Under the pieces are notes generated by a model. It was not told where the DNA came from. It was given only the letters and a program-made list of their open reading frames with translations, and did not search any database. Shown here one piece after another: positions 22,151 to 32,950 of a DNA stretch of 64,000 nt (positions are counted from its first letter, which is position 1; each line of letters opens with the position of its first letter). A program made the position numbers and the translations under genes. Source of the stretch: Plenodomus lindquistii (taxonomy: Eukaryota > Ascomycota > Dothideomycetes > Pleosporales > Leptosphaeriaceae). The stretch is from contig JANUWI010000019.1 of NCBI GenBank assembly GCA_025504975.1, positions 868,001 to 932,000 on the forward strand. Reading direction: 5' to 3'.

Positions 22151-22498
22151 TTATACCGTCGTGGCTTTTGTCCATGTACATATACTCTCGGTGTCAGGCT
22201 TTTCAATGATTTTGCCCACCCAGATGTCGAAGTTTTCGCCTGGCTGGATAAAGGTCTGCTGACAAATTTCCTGGAAAGTAGTGATTGAACTAAACCACCC
22301 ATGCTCATGAATGACGCAAAACCTGGTTAGCATTCGCCCGTTGGGGTTTCCGGGCTCGTAGCAACATGCAATGACATCGCATGCGCGCAATGCGTCAATT
22401 GTAATAGCAATATAGGTTCTGCCTGAAGTCCTCTGTATCCCAGTGAACACCATATTTCTTGTCCTGCCTTCGTCTTGAGTACTTGGCATGAAAGGCAT
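22151..22498 (-). CDS. Orphan ORF, 115 residues, doubtful
   Basis: Starts at a true ATG (MPFMPSTQDEGRTRNMVF) and keeps a protein-like composition to its stop (CVIHEHGWFSS, GENFDIWVGKIIEKPD). No family recognised, no intron, no neighbour that explains it. It could be a decayed gene or chance. Confidence 0.25.
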   Translation of the reverse strand: MPFMPSTQDEGRTRNMVFTGIQRTSGRTYIAITIDALRACDVIACCYEPGNPNGRMLTRFCVIHEHGWFSSITTFQEICQQTFIQPGENFDIWVGKIIEKPDTESICTWTKATTV

Positions 22499-23215
22499 AA
22501 GAGTGGACGTGAGGCAAGAGCGTGAGTTGGGCGTGTGGTCCGTGCAGCCTCGTGTAACAAGTAAACTGTGAATGGTTTCAGGAATGAGTAGGTCACAGTT
22601 ATAGCATGTTCAAATCTCACTCGTATAATCTCACAGTAACAGGAGGTATAATCTGAACATTGTCTGACACAGAATGTTCTATACCTGTGCCTTGGAATTG
22701 AGACATTTATATCACGCTGTTCAACACAACTCAGTGTCTCTCACTGGTGTAACGTCAACGCAAGAGTGGTTGTAACTGATCAGAAGGGGGGTGTTGTAGC
22801 AAGTGTGACAAGTATCTAGTGATAACTTGGGTCATTAGCTAAAGACTTTGTAGAGGCTGTAGTTAACAGGTCTACTGCACGCTAAGCATGGCCGTAGTGC
22901 GGTTCATAGTACTTACGACGGAGTTAGTGCCTATGGTATGTATCCCGTTTCCTGTCGAAACAAAGAGTAGGGGTCATTGTCCTGCGATTGCCGACTATGA
23001 AACACAAGAAGAGTCTGTTTTTCTTCCCTTGCGGATTACCTACCCAAGGTTCGAGCGACTATTGTTCAAAATTCAACGAATCGTGATAGTTGTACTAGAT
23101 GACGTTTCCGTGGTCTGGGACTTAATCATCCCCAGCTCTATCGTCGGTGGCTTGCACCAATAAATCCCACATGAGTTGGCATTATGAAAGAATTTCTGAA
23201 TCTACCCCGAAAGCC

Positions 23216-23335
23216 TTCTGAAACCGAAGGTGCCCGTTCAACAACTCCCTCCGAGTGGCTGCAATGGATGATGTGCTTCTCACGTGAAATCACGTTCACG
23301 CTAAAACCACGTTTTGTCCAATCAAATGCCTCTGC
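23216..23335. repeat. Diverged repeat copy B, upstream of the permease gene
   Basis: Counterpart of 20190-20310, roughly 60-65% similar by eye. Both strands remain partly open in both copies. It may be a duplicated promoter piece, an old gene end or a relic element. Confidence 0.5.
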
Positions 23336-23680
23336 TCTGCGAAAAAGCTTGCTAGCGCCTTCACCACCTTTCGCACCCTTTGTCACGACATGCTCACTTC
23401 ATCCATTTTGCAGCTAAGGACAGCTTCAAAGCAATGGTTGAAGCTTCCACCTTCCTACATGGTGATATTCAGCGCAAGCACGGCCTCGGATACCCCGGGA
23501 AGGTGGCTACACTGTCGCTAAGCATGAATTCAAAGTCACGTCTAAGTCTGCTTAGGACGTAAGGCCAGTATATTGAGCGTAATAGTATCATTTGACAAGA
23601 GTACATAAGAGCTAGTTCTACTTTGTAAGACCTGATCACAACTGCATTTTCCCTGTTTGTTCTTACCATCGCGTTTCGAC

Positions 23681-25270
23681 ATGACAAAGTTCTTCTCGAG
23701 ACAAGGCACTGTGCCCACGACAGCGTCGCAAAGCCCAAAGGATCATGATTTACCATCCTCGGACGTTGATCAAGGCTCTCTCTACCAAGTCCAACAGGCT
23801 AAACGCCAGATTGGAGTCACATCAGCCGTATTTCTAATCTTCAACCGCATGATTGGAACTGGAATCTTCGCAACACCCTCCTCGATCTTTGCAATGTCTG
23901 GCAGCGTCGGGCTATCGCTCTTCATCTGGGTGGCTGGCATGCTCATCGCCGCAGCCGGTATGGCCGTATATCTGGAATTTGGTCTTGCAATCCCGCGCAA
24001 CGGGGGTGAGAAGAACTACCTCGAATACGTCTACCGCAAGCCAAAGTTCCTGACCACTGGCTTATATACTGGCTATGTCTTGCTTCTTGGATGGGCCGGA
24101 TCCAATTCGGTTGTGTTTGGCGAATATATCTTACACGCGGCTAACGTTGAGGTTGGCCGCTGGAACCAACGAGGTGTTGGTCTGGCATGCATCACAACGG
24201 CCTTTTTGATCCACGGGCTCGCGCTGAAATGGGGCTTGCGACTCCAGAACCTTCTCGGTATAATCAAGCTGGGCATCATCCTACTCATCGTCGTTTGCGG
24301 TTGGATCGCTCTCGGTGGCGGACTCAAGATCGACAAGCCCAACAACTTTGACAACGCGTTCAAGGGCACAACAGGAAGTGCGTACGGAGTCGTTACAGCG
24401 CTATACAACGTCATCTGGAGCTACATCGGCTACAGCAACGCCAACTACGCGCTCAGCGAGACCAAGAACCCCGTCAAAACTCTGAAGCTCGCCGCACCCT
24501 TAGCGCTCGGTACCGTCGCGATCTTGTACATGTTCGTCAACATCGCCTACTTTGCTGCCGTGCCTGCGGAAGAGATCATCGCTTCCAAGCGCCTTGTTGC
24601 CGCATCGCTCTTCCGCAATGTCCTCGGGACCAACGCTGAGCGCGCTCTATCCGTCTTTGTCGCACTCTCTGCATTCGGCAACGTCCTCAGCGTCATCTTC
24701 TCGCAGGGCCGCCTGGTACAAGAACTCGGCCGTGAAGGCATCCTACCGTGCTCGCCACTATGGGCCAGTAATCGCCCTTTCAACGCGCCTCTTGCCGGTC
24801 TCTTCGAGCACTGGCTGGTATCCGTCATCATAATGTTGGCACCGCCGCCGGGTGACGCATACAACTTCATTCTAAATGTCATCTCCTATCCTCTCGCCAT
24901 CGTCAATGTGTTCGTTGCCGGCGCGCTGGTACATTTGTATCTCAACCGCTCCAAGTGGAACTGGAACCCGCCTTTCAGCGCTACCCTTCCTGTTGCGATA
25001 TTCTTCCTCCTCAGCAACATATACCTTGTCGTCGCGCCATTTGTTCCGCCAACGGATGGCAACAGCGTGTATGAGACGTTGCCGTATTGGCTTCATTGCG
25101 TTGTTGGCTTCGGTATCATCTTCGCTGGAGGTGTCTACTGGCTTGTGTGGGCTATCATGTTGCCCAAGATTGGCAATTACACTTTGGTGCGGGAAGAAGT
25201 GGTAGATGATATTGACGGATGGGAGAGGCACATTTTTCGGCGCGTACCAAATGGACGCACGTTAACGTAG
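23681..25270 (+). CDS. Amino-acid permease, high-affinity methionine type (MUP1-like)
   Basis: Intronless, 529 residues from ATG 23681 (MTKFFSRQG). A polar N-terminus is followed by 12 predicted membrane helices. The first carries NRMIGTGIFATPS, the APC-superfamily substrate-binding GTGIF motif. YIGYSNANYALSETKNP on helix 6 and SAFGNVLSVIFSQGR on helix 8 are typical of the LAT/methionine permease branch. It imports methionine or related amino acids at the plasma membrane with protons; exact substrate is inferred. Length is close to yeast Mup1 (574). Confidence 0.88.
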   Translation: MTKFFSRQGTVPTTASQSPKDHDLPSSDVDQGSLYQVQQAKRQIGVTSAVFLIFNRMIGTGIFATPSSIFAMSGSVGLSLFIWVAGMLIAAAGMAVYLEFGLAIPRNGGEKNYLEYVYRKPKFLTTGLYTGYVLLLGWAGSNSVVFGEYILHAANVEVGRWNQRGVGLACITTAFLIHGLALKWGLRLQNLLGIIKLGIILLIVVCGWIALGGGLKIDKPNNFDNAFKGTTGSAYGVVTALYNVIWSYIGYSNANYALSETKNPVKTLKLAAPLALGTVAILYMFVNIAYFAAVPAEEIIASKRLVAASLFRNVLGTNAERALSVFVALSAFGNVLSVIFSQGRLVQELGREGILPCSPLWASNRPFNAPLAGLFEHWLVSVIIMLAPPPGDAYNFILNVISYPLAIVNVFVAGALVHLYLNRSKWNWNPPFSATLPVAIFFLLSNIYLVVAPFVPPTDGNSVYETLPYWLHCVVGFGIIFAGGVYWLVWAIMLPKIGNYTLVREEVVDDIDGWERHIFRRVPNGRTLT

Positions 25271-25680
25271 CGTGACTATCGAATAGTAGAAGTCGCGATG
25301 TTCATGTTTTTCTCTATGCTCTTCTCATTGCTGATTTGTCTGTTCATACTCGAATGCATGCCAGTCCCGAGACATAGGTGAGATTCATTTTTCGACAACC
25401 TCTTTCGCTGCAAAGCTTCTTAGATCTGTGGACATTGCTGCTCTTTAAACCGAAACTCAAATGATATGGCACAGAGTGAAGGGATACAATAGCAGGATTG
25501 CGTGTACAAGTTGGCGCACCCGTTCGAGTAGGTCGATTACTAGCCGGGGGTAGGTCGCTTAATGTTGCCCGTCGCAAAAGCCTCTAATACAATTAAGCAA
25601 CAGGATCCACGGAAGTTAACATAAGGCCGGTAAAACTTACGCTAAACCAGACTAGGACGAGCATGGGATGCTACACCTAA

Positions 25681-26146
25681 ATGGCTTGCAGAGAATGGAG
25701 ACTGCGTCTAAGCGACTGGATCGTTTTCATCAGGCGGGCGTTGGAGGCCAAGTATGGTGTCGGCTCAGTACCACCTGAGTACCGTCTTCACGGCGCCATG
25801 GTTGGTTGTGTTCTCAGCCCGGCCAGTCTGTTCTGGTTTGGGTGGGCTGCCGATGCGAGGGTGTACTGGCCATGTCCCGTGGTAGCGGCTGTGCCGTTTG
25901 CGGTGGGAAATATCATGGTGTACAGCAGCGGTGCGCTGTACATCATGAATTCATACGGGCCAACTCCATGGTGTCCTGAGATATGCGGGCTCAGGCGCAT
26001 TTCCACTCTTTACGGTGCAGATGTTTTCATGCTTGGGAATTGGCTGGGCGAGTAGCCTACTGGGCTTTTCTGGGCTTATCTTTTGGGAGAGACGACGAGT
26101 GAGGGAACAGGGGTATTTAGATGAGCATGGCCAGAGCTTTTGCTAG
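25681..26146 (+). pseudogene. 5'-truncated, frameshifted MFS transporter relic
   Basis: The first frame reads YRLHGAMVGCVLSPASLF, FWFGWAAD and PFAVGNIMVYSSGALYIMNSYG, the C-half of a DHA1-type MFS transporter (compare SLFWFGWTA in intact members such as 28477-29189). After about 25985 the homologous sequence continues in another frame: GAFPLFTVQMFSCLGIGWAS and a polar tail to a stop near 26146. No N-terminal half precedes it. Confidence 0.7.
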
Positions 26147-26899
26147 GCACTCAATCACAACCAAGCAAGGACAGATAAGATGCCTCCGAAAGCTGTATTT
26201 GTAGTCCTGAACTCGATTGACGGACGTGGCATGGTGGCGCAAAGACGGCTTTTAGCTGCTGCTCCCAGGGTTGAGCTTTAGAGGCGTGTATGTAGATGTT
26301 TCTGGGTCTGAGGATCGGAGGTGTTGGTTGAAGGTAGACGTGAGGATATTGACTAATCGCATGTGCTGAGTAATCAATCCTACGGCTAGGCCCGGGCCAA
26401 TGACTAGACTTGATTGTCCACGATGTAGTCATGTCAGCAACGTCGACTCTCGAGATTTCTACATTGATATCACAGCGGTTTAGATTGCGCAGTATAAGCA
26501 TTCAAGTGAGTCGTGTAAGGGAACTGCAGCAAGATCTAGGCATGTATGATGATGATGATGATGATGAACAACGCTCAGTGGCATTGCACGCGCAATGGCA
26601 AAAGAGCACAAGTACAGTACATGTCCAAGTAGACTAATCATCGGTCTTGACGACGCGTGGATTGCACGGAAATCAGTTGGACCAGACCATGATTGGATGT
26701 TGGGTGTTGATGGATGGCTCAAAATAGGGTTGGCTCCACCCGTCGGGTACTCGGTGGTCGAATAGAGTAGCGACGTCACTCCAACTTTTGGTCAACGCTT
26801 CAGACCCATGACAGCCCAACCGCAAACTCTGCACCGCCAAAACTCGTCGACGCCTGATTCCATGGACGGTGACTGTGTTTGGCAGTGCCAGTCGTAGCC
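26147..26899. other. Intergenic with ATG/GAT microsatellite
   Basis: Contains a pure trinucleotide repeat at 26546-26567 (seven ATG units). No gene recognised. The last 150 bp precede the MFS gene start. Confidence 0.6.
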
Positions 26900-29189
26900 A
26901 TGCAGGAGCAAGACTACAGAGTGTTGCGCAACGAGGCGCGCGCAGAAGAAGCCCAGGAATACTCGACATGGGACCCCAACAGCCAGTTCAGGCGCGAATA
27001 CGACACGAGACGTGGCACACATGTCGCCCCTGAGGAGGAGCGCATACGGCAGGAGGCAGCAGCAGCAGCAGCAACAGCAACAGCAGCAGCAGGCGATGCA
27101 GCGCGCACCATGAGCACCGCGTCGATTGCCCAAGAAGCCGTCGCAACACCGCCGCTGCACCACTTGTCGCGCCACAACAGCGCCTCGTCGTCCGACTCGG
27201 ACAGCACCGCCTCGTCCGCGTCGCCCGCCCACAGCCCGCGCCTCGAGGAGATCCGCACCGCCCATTCCAACTCGGCCACGGCCCGCGAACGCCGCCCCAC
27301 GGCCTCGTCGCAGGCCCCCAGCGGCTACTTCCTCACCCAACACCCCACCGAGCGCAACCCCGAGGCCATTCGCCGCATCGAGACACACCGCAGCCAGCAT
27401 GCCCTCACCGTCGGCGCGCCCTCTGCCCTCGACTCGCGCCTCACACGCACTCTCACGCGGCGCCGCACCGAGAAGCCTTTGCCCACTCTTGGGGCCGGCA
27501 AGCCCTTTCCCCCGCCACTGCCAGACCGTGAGGAGTATGTCGTCGAATTCGACGGCGTGCATGACCCGTTGCATGCGCAAAACTGGCCCATGAAGAAGAA
27601 GCTGTACATTGGCGCGATATTGGCCTTTGATGCGCTGGCTGCGACAATGGGCAGCAGTATCTTCAGTGCTGCGACGGGGCCTGTAAGCAGCGAGTTTGGC
27701 GTTGCGCAGGTCGTGGGCACGTTGGGCACGAGTTTGTTTGTGTTTGGATATGCGTTTGGGCCCCTGGTAAGTCTCCTCTCCGCGCCCTGGCTCGACTGGC
27801 TGGTGGCATACGAGAGTCATGTGATCAAGTGTACTGATGCATTTCTAGATGTGGGCCCCCTTCTCCGAACTCTCTGGCCGCAAAACACCCCTCATCATCG
27901 CCGCCTTTGGCTTCTCCGTCTTCTCCATCGCCGTCGCCGTAGCCAAGGACCTCCAAACCATCCTCATTTGCCGCTTCTTCGCTGGCGTCTTCGGCTCCTC
28001 CCCTCTGGCCATTGTCGCCGCCGTTTTCGCAGACATGTTCGATAACCGACTTCGTGGCCTGGCTGTCGCAGTCTTCAGCGCCACAGTATTCATGGGTCCC
28101 CTCCTCGCACCCTTCATCGGCGGCTTCATCACGAGCTCGGATCTAGGCTGGCGGTGGACAGAATACATAAGCGGCATCATGGGCTTCATCGCATTCGGCC
28201 TACTCCTCTTCTTCATGGAAGAAACATACTCGCCCGTCGTGCTCGTGCAAAAGGCCAGCGAGCTGCGGCGAAGAACCAAGAACTGGGGCATCCATGCTAA
28301 ACAAGAAGAGATCGAGGTTGACTTCAAAGAACTCATTGTCAAAAACGTCAGTCGGCCTATGCGCATTCTGTTCACAGAACCTATTGTCCTTCTCATCACC
28401 ATCTACATGAGTTTTATTTGTAAGTTACCCAATGTGCTCCCTGCTGTGAAATTGGATATGTTGTTAATGTGACTAGACGGCCTTCTCTACCTCTTCCTAA
28501 CCGCCTACGCCCTCGTCTTCCAAGGCGTCTACGGCTGGACTCCCGGCGTCGCAGGCCTCGCCTACTTCGGCATGGTCCTCGGCGAAGTAATCGCCTTCAT
28601 CGTCATCGTCCTCGACAATCCCCGTTACGCCCGCAAACTCGCCGCAAACAACGACATCCCCGTTCCCGAATGGCGACTCCCCATCTCCATGCTCGGTGGC
28701 GTACTCTTCGCCATTGGACTCTTCTGGTTCGGATGGACAGGGTATTCTGGAAATGTACATTGGATTGTTCCCGTCCTTTCCGGTCTCTGCACTGGGTTTG
28801 GCATCTTCTCAATTTTCCTGAGTCTGCTGAATTACATTGTCGACGCATACCTCATGTTTGCCGCTAGCGCCATCGCAGCGAATACTTTCATGCGCTCTAT
28901 TTTCGGCGGCGTGTTTCCCCTCTTTGCGACTTTCATGTTTGAGGGCATGGGCGTACAGTGGGCCAGTACGCTGTTGGGCTGTGTGGCTGTGGTGTTGGTG
29001 CCTATGCCTGTTATATTCTATAAATACGGGAGGGGTATCAGGGCGAAGAGTAAGTTTGCGCCGGCGCCGGATATTGAGCAGGATAAAAGGAGAGACGAGG
29101 AGGGGAGGGTGGGACAGGGGAGTGAAAGTACAGTTGTGGAGGAGGTCGGTGGGGAGGGGAGTAGGGAGGCCGTGGAGAAGAAGGAGTAG
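26900..29189 (+). CDS. DHA1-family MFS drug/polyamine-type transporter with long N-terminal tail
   Basis: Exons 26900-27766, 27849-28419 and 28477-29189 (GTAAGT/CTAG twice) encode 716 residues. Residues 1-220 are a disordered tail with an Ala/Thr tract from a CAG-rich run (27053-27092) and Ser-rich HNSASSSDSDS. The transporter core shows DPLHAQNWPMKKKLY, then SLFVFGYAFGPLMWAPFSEL and SGRKTP (motif A region), RFFAGVFGSSPLAIV and GPLLAPFIGGFI (motif C), the antiporter hallmark. The C-half has GLFWFGWTG and AANTFMRSIFGGVFPLFA. Proton-coupled export of drugs, polyamines or metabolites at the plasma membrane is inferred from the family. The acidic tail ends EAVEKKE. Confidence 0.88.
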
Positions 29190-30158
29190 GGAGGCGCATA
29201 GATGCATAGAGACAAAATACCCCTGAGACGTTGTAAATGGAGCGAGTACTATATCGATCATAATGTTAATTTGGAACCGGAGTCCTTGTGAGTGCTATCT
29301 TTGCGTGAAAGGGAGGCGCTGTCACGCAAGTTCATGTGTAGACACCTTCTGTAAGCCAAGATGGACGCTGCTCCTCACAGAGTTCCGCACACAAGCTCCA
29401 TCGCCACAGGCACGTATTTGATACCAAGAATAACGTTGTAGAAGACGAGAAAGATATCACGTGGGACACCGCTAGAGTGGCAAAGGGAGATGGTAAAGAA
29501 TAGGTGATGTGAGACGGAGAAAAAACGCTTAGATCCACATATGAGATATGCTGTGTTCTGAAAAGGTAGAACGAAAGAGGAAGACTTGTTCTTTGGGAAG
29601 TAGGTAGGGAGGGAAGGAATCTCGGAATGAAAGAGGAGAGATGTGTGGACATGGAAGCGACTACAATGAGCGACATAGCCTCTCATATGTGGCCATGCGA
29701 TTGAGAGTACTGGCTACCCTATGTTTCCAACTGCGATTCTGGACCGCTTCTTCTTCGTTGCCGTGATGCGATTGCCTTAGCAAGACAATAAATAGGTGGT
29801 GATGTTCTCTCTGCGTGGTGAAGAACCTAGGTAGAAGACGTCGAATCGGAGCCCGCCGCACCCCCGAATAACCGCAAGTTTGCCGAGAAACGGAGATGCT
29901 CCGATATGGGATTCTACCCGGACGACAGTCGTCCAGCACTGCCCCGCAACACCACCAGGGACTGCGGGGCAAAAGAGCCTCAATTGCGGCGACTCGGATA
30001 ACCTGCCACATGTGTATTGGAGTACGCAGTATAAAGTCCATCTCCAACACCTCCAACGATTTTACACCTCCGTCTACCCTCCATTGTCCTTCCAATCCTT
30101 CTTCGCACCTCGCTTCTCCATCCTCCTCAAAGAACAAACTCACCACACAACCGCAAAC
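29190..30158. other. Intergenic, no gene seen
   Basis: About 970 bp between the MFS gene and the SDR gene. Minus-strand frames are Ser/Phe/Leu-rich with no motif. The frame upstream of the SDR start is open from 29880 but lacks conserved sequence, so I keep the start at 30159. Confidence 0.5.
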
Positions 30159-30989
30159 ATGTCAATGTCAATAGAAGAATGCCAAACGCCTCGCCCAGGC
30201 TTCCCAAAGCCCACACCCAACACACCGACCAACATAATGCAGCAATTCAGCATGGCCGGTAAAACCATCGTCGTCACCGGCGCAGCAGAAGGCATCGGCG
30301 GCGCTGTAGCCGACGCAATGGCCGAAGCAGGCGGCAACGTCGCCCTCTGGTACAACACCAACCCCAAAGCAAACGAACGCGCCTCAACCCTCGCAAAACT
30401 CCACAACGTCAAGACAAAAACCTACAGCGTAGACATCACCTCGGCCCCCGCCGTCGAAGCCGCCATCGCCGCCGTGGTCCAAGATTTCGGCCGCATCGAC
30501 GTCTTCGTCGCCAACGCCGGAACCGGAGATTCAAAACCCTTGCTCGAACAAACACTCGAGTCCTACCACGCCCTCATGAAAGTCAACGTCGACGGCCCCG
30601 TCTTCTGCTCCAAATACGCAGGCGCCGTGTTTAAAAAACAGGGGTTTGGAAACCTCATCCTCACATCCAGTATCTCCGCACACATTGTCAATGTCCCCGT
30701 CGACCAGCCCATTTACAACGGCACAAAAGCCTTCGTCTCGCATTTGGGCAAATCGCTGGCCCGCGAGTGGCGTGACTTTGCGCGCGTGAACATCGTGTCT
30801 CCCGGGTTTTTCGATACCAAGATGGGTGCGGGACCACAAGTTATTACAGAGGGATTGAGGATGATTCCGCTGGGACGACAAGGCGATGTGAAAGAGATCA
30901 AGGGGCTGTATTTGTATCTTGCGAGTGATGCGAGTAGTTATACCACGGGCAGCGATGTACTCGTTGACGGGGGCTATGTGTTACCGTAA
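30159..30989 (+). CDS. Short-chain dehydrogenase/reductase (SDR), mannitol/sorbose-reductase type
   Basis: 276 residues, intronless. The nucleotide-binding TGxxxGxG is VVTGAAEGIGGAVA (about 40-47). VFVANAGTGD matches the NAG strand, SSISAHIVN gives the catalytic Ser region and YNGTK the catalytic Tyr186/Lys190. The end DVLVDGGYVLP is typical. The family reduces sugars or polyols with NADPH; the similarity of layout (MSMSIEECQ.. tail, FSMAGKTIVVTG) recalls fungal NADP-mannitol dehydrogenase/sorbose reductase proteins, but the substrate cannot be fixed from sequence. Cytosolic. Confidence 0.88.
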   Translation: MSMSIEECQTPRPGFPKPTPNTPTNIMQQFSMAGKTIVVTGAAEGIGGAVADAMAEAGGNVALWYNTNPKANERASTLAKLHNVKTKTYSVDITSAPAVEAAIAAVVQDFGRIDVFVANAGTGDSKPLLEQTLESYHALMKVNVDGPVFCSKYAGAVFKKQGFGNLILTSSISAHIVNVPVDQPIYNGTKAFVSHLGKSLAREWRDFARVNIVSPGFFDTKMGAGPQVITEGLRMIPLGRQGDVKEIKGLYLYLASDASSYTTGSDVLVDGGYVLP

Positions 30990-31104
30990 AGTTTTAAACT
31001 ACGTCAATCAGAAAGAACCCAAGAAAAAATGCTGTTTTATCTCTATTTCCTAGCCATCTCCATCTTAGCGCTGTCTCTCAGCTGATCCTAAAGTCCATGC
31101 GTGA

Positions 31105-31957
31105 CTAGACTTGACCGGCTAAACACCTTGAAGCGTCCTCCGTACCATGCAAATAACCCGGATTCGTATGTGTGTATCGCTTTTTCCTTTTCATCACGAA
31201 GACGATTCTCGCATACCAGGGCGCTATGCATACTCGGACTGCTCTTACAGGAGTAAACACCATGTTCCGCGTCGCATCATCCGTTGGATCAGCGATGCGT
31301 AGAAGCAATCTATCCAACTGTGCGACCACAAGCGCAACGCGTGGATCGGTATTTGGTGCGGCGGTAAAGGTGAAGCAGAGACTTTGTGATCGATCAAGGA
31401 TGTGCAGGGTAGATGCCATGTTGAATTTTATCCAGGGGCTTGGTTCCATGGTCGCTAGCTCGATGGTGAGATTGCCGCGGTCGAGGGGTCTGGCTGTACG
31501 TGCGGCATGACTAGTAGGGGATACACGGTACGAATGTAGTCTTCGAGTGCGTCGTGGCTGATTTTGAACACGGTGTGTTGAATGTACAATGGCAGAAACT
31601 CACGCCGGGTGTGACGCGAGACTTGGGTCAGGGCACGGAATGTGCCAGCGGGGGCGCTGCTAGGTTGCATCGTATGGCGGACGCGTATAGTGTCATTTTC
31701 GGTACAGAAGTCGTAGATTCTGTTGCGGAGTTCTAAATTCAAAAAACCGTGTTAGTAGGAGTAAATGATGGAAGGGGACGTCATGGGATATGTTACCACC
31801 TGGTGGCTCCAAGAGCGGAAAGAAATCGGATGGAATCACACCGTCTACTTCAGGGGGCGCTGTTGAGATGCCGTCCAAATCGCTTAGTTTGCTAGTCTTG
31901 ATGCATTGGCATGTTTGGGGTACGTACCTACATGGTTGGGTGTAGCGTGACCTGCAT
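31105..31957 (-). pseudogene. ELR-9: dispersed ELR-family copy broken by a frameshift
   Basis: Exons 31957-31932 (MQVTLHPT), 31882-31800 (to FFPLLEPPG) and from 31732 (ELRNRIYDFCTEND). The phase-1 intron 31799-31733 has a CTACTAACAC branch site, exactly as in the main array. Blocks FRALTQVSRHTRREFLPLYI and YIRTVYP follow. The frame then hits a stop at 31455, while the homologous continuation (RGNLTIELATMEPSPW, LDRLLLRI, VRAVRVCIAP) is in another frame down to 31105. One single-base change between about 31475 and 31515 would reconnect them. Either a pseudogene or an assembly indel. Confidence 0.7.
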
Positions 31958-32293
31958 CGTCGTATATTGTGATGTCGAGATGTAGATTAGGTCCCACATT
32001 GTGAGGCATTGATGATCAATGTTTCCTAATCGTTATTTTTCGTAAAGGCCCAAGACAATTGTAGGGATGACAATGAGCGCGAAGCCTTTGGAGATGTAGA
32101 TTACAGAAGGGTGTAGCCTTGCTTTACGCTTGCGCAAAAGAGGCTCGGAGGCACGTAAGGAAGATGCAGTTCTAGGCAACAGCATCGCAAACCTACGTTG
32201 CCATCGCTATTGGTCTAGTCATTTCGCAATGGTCTCCATATGATGTCCCGTTATCCAGAGCGGACTAAATGTGGTGCATATTATCTGTCCGAG

Positions 32294-32692
32294 TTATCGC
32301 TGAGAGGATTGCAAGTGCATTAGCTCATCATCTTGATTTTTATGACGAACCTCATCGTACTGTCGCTGATACTCATTCAATTCTGGAGGTAAGTGTATAA
32401 TGATGGGGTAGGCGTAGAGCTGAGAGCATGGAATGGCCGATGGAAGGTGCTGAGTGTCTTTGGCTGTGCTGTGCGCTGACACGGAGAGGAAGCGAAGACC
32501 AAATGCTCCAGGGAGAAGCCGCATATATGGCCGATAGGTAAACATTTGCTTGCACTCGACTCTGTAAATACATGCCCTGTGGTTGGGGTAGCGTAAGAAG
32601 GCGAAAAGAGTTTGCAATTCATCGACCAACGGTCTTGTTCGTCGATCGCAACGTCCCAACCGCAAAGCCCTGGCCCAAACTGCGATGTTCAA
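32294..32692 (-). CDS. Orphan open frame, possible ELR relic
   Basis: 133 codons without an ATG at the left end of the open frame; upstream it stays open past 32800. LVDELQTLFAFLRYP recalls LNNELRTFFTLLSSG of ELR-3, the only hint of family. Composition is protein-like (MRLLPGAFGLRFLSVSA). Could be a fragment of an ELR gene or chance. Confidence 0.25.
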   Translation of the reverse strand: MNIAVWARALRLGRCDRRTRPLVDELQTLFAFLRYPNHRACIYRVECKQMFTYRPYMRLLPGAFGLRFLSVSAHSTAKDTQHLPSAIPCSQLYAYPIIIHLPPELNEYQRQYDEVRHKNQDDELMHLQSSQR

Positions 32693-32950
32693 GCCTTTGC
32701 ATTCACTACTTAGGGCATCCGTAGGGCGTGGGCGTGGGCGTAAGCTGATGGAGTATCGACTGTTCGCTTCATGAGTAGGCCTAGCCCCGAAGAGGAAGGT
32801 ACTGTAGGGGTTTCGGAGTTCGGACTACAAACAAGTCCAGTTCTTAAATTCATGTACATATCCGTGCGAAATAAGCTTACAACAACATTCATTCGTTCAG
32901 TCTCACTTCATTACCGTATTTTCTGTTAGATCGCAGTGTCGACAGCTATC

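Larger units (their letters stand above)
21824..23680. other. Long intergenic region with repeat copy B and an orphan ORF
   Basis: About 1.86 kb between APH and the permease. Contains repeat copy B (23216-23335) and one minus-strand orphan ORF (22151-22498). The rest has short frames without motifs. The final 300 bp should carry the permease promoter. Confidence 0.45.

Noticed and set aside
26792..27820. Minus-strand frame of over 300 codons opposite the DHA1 gene
   Set aside because: Antisense of the low-complexity N-terminal tail, including a poly-Cys run from the CAG repeat; no motif.
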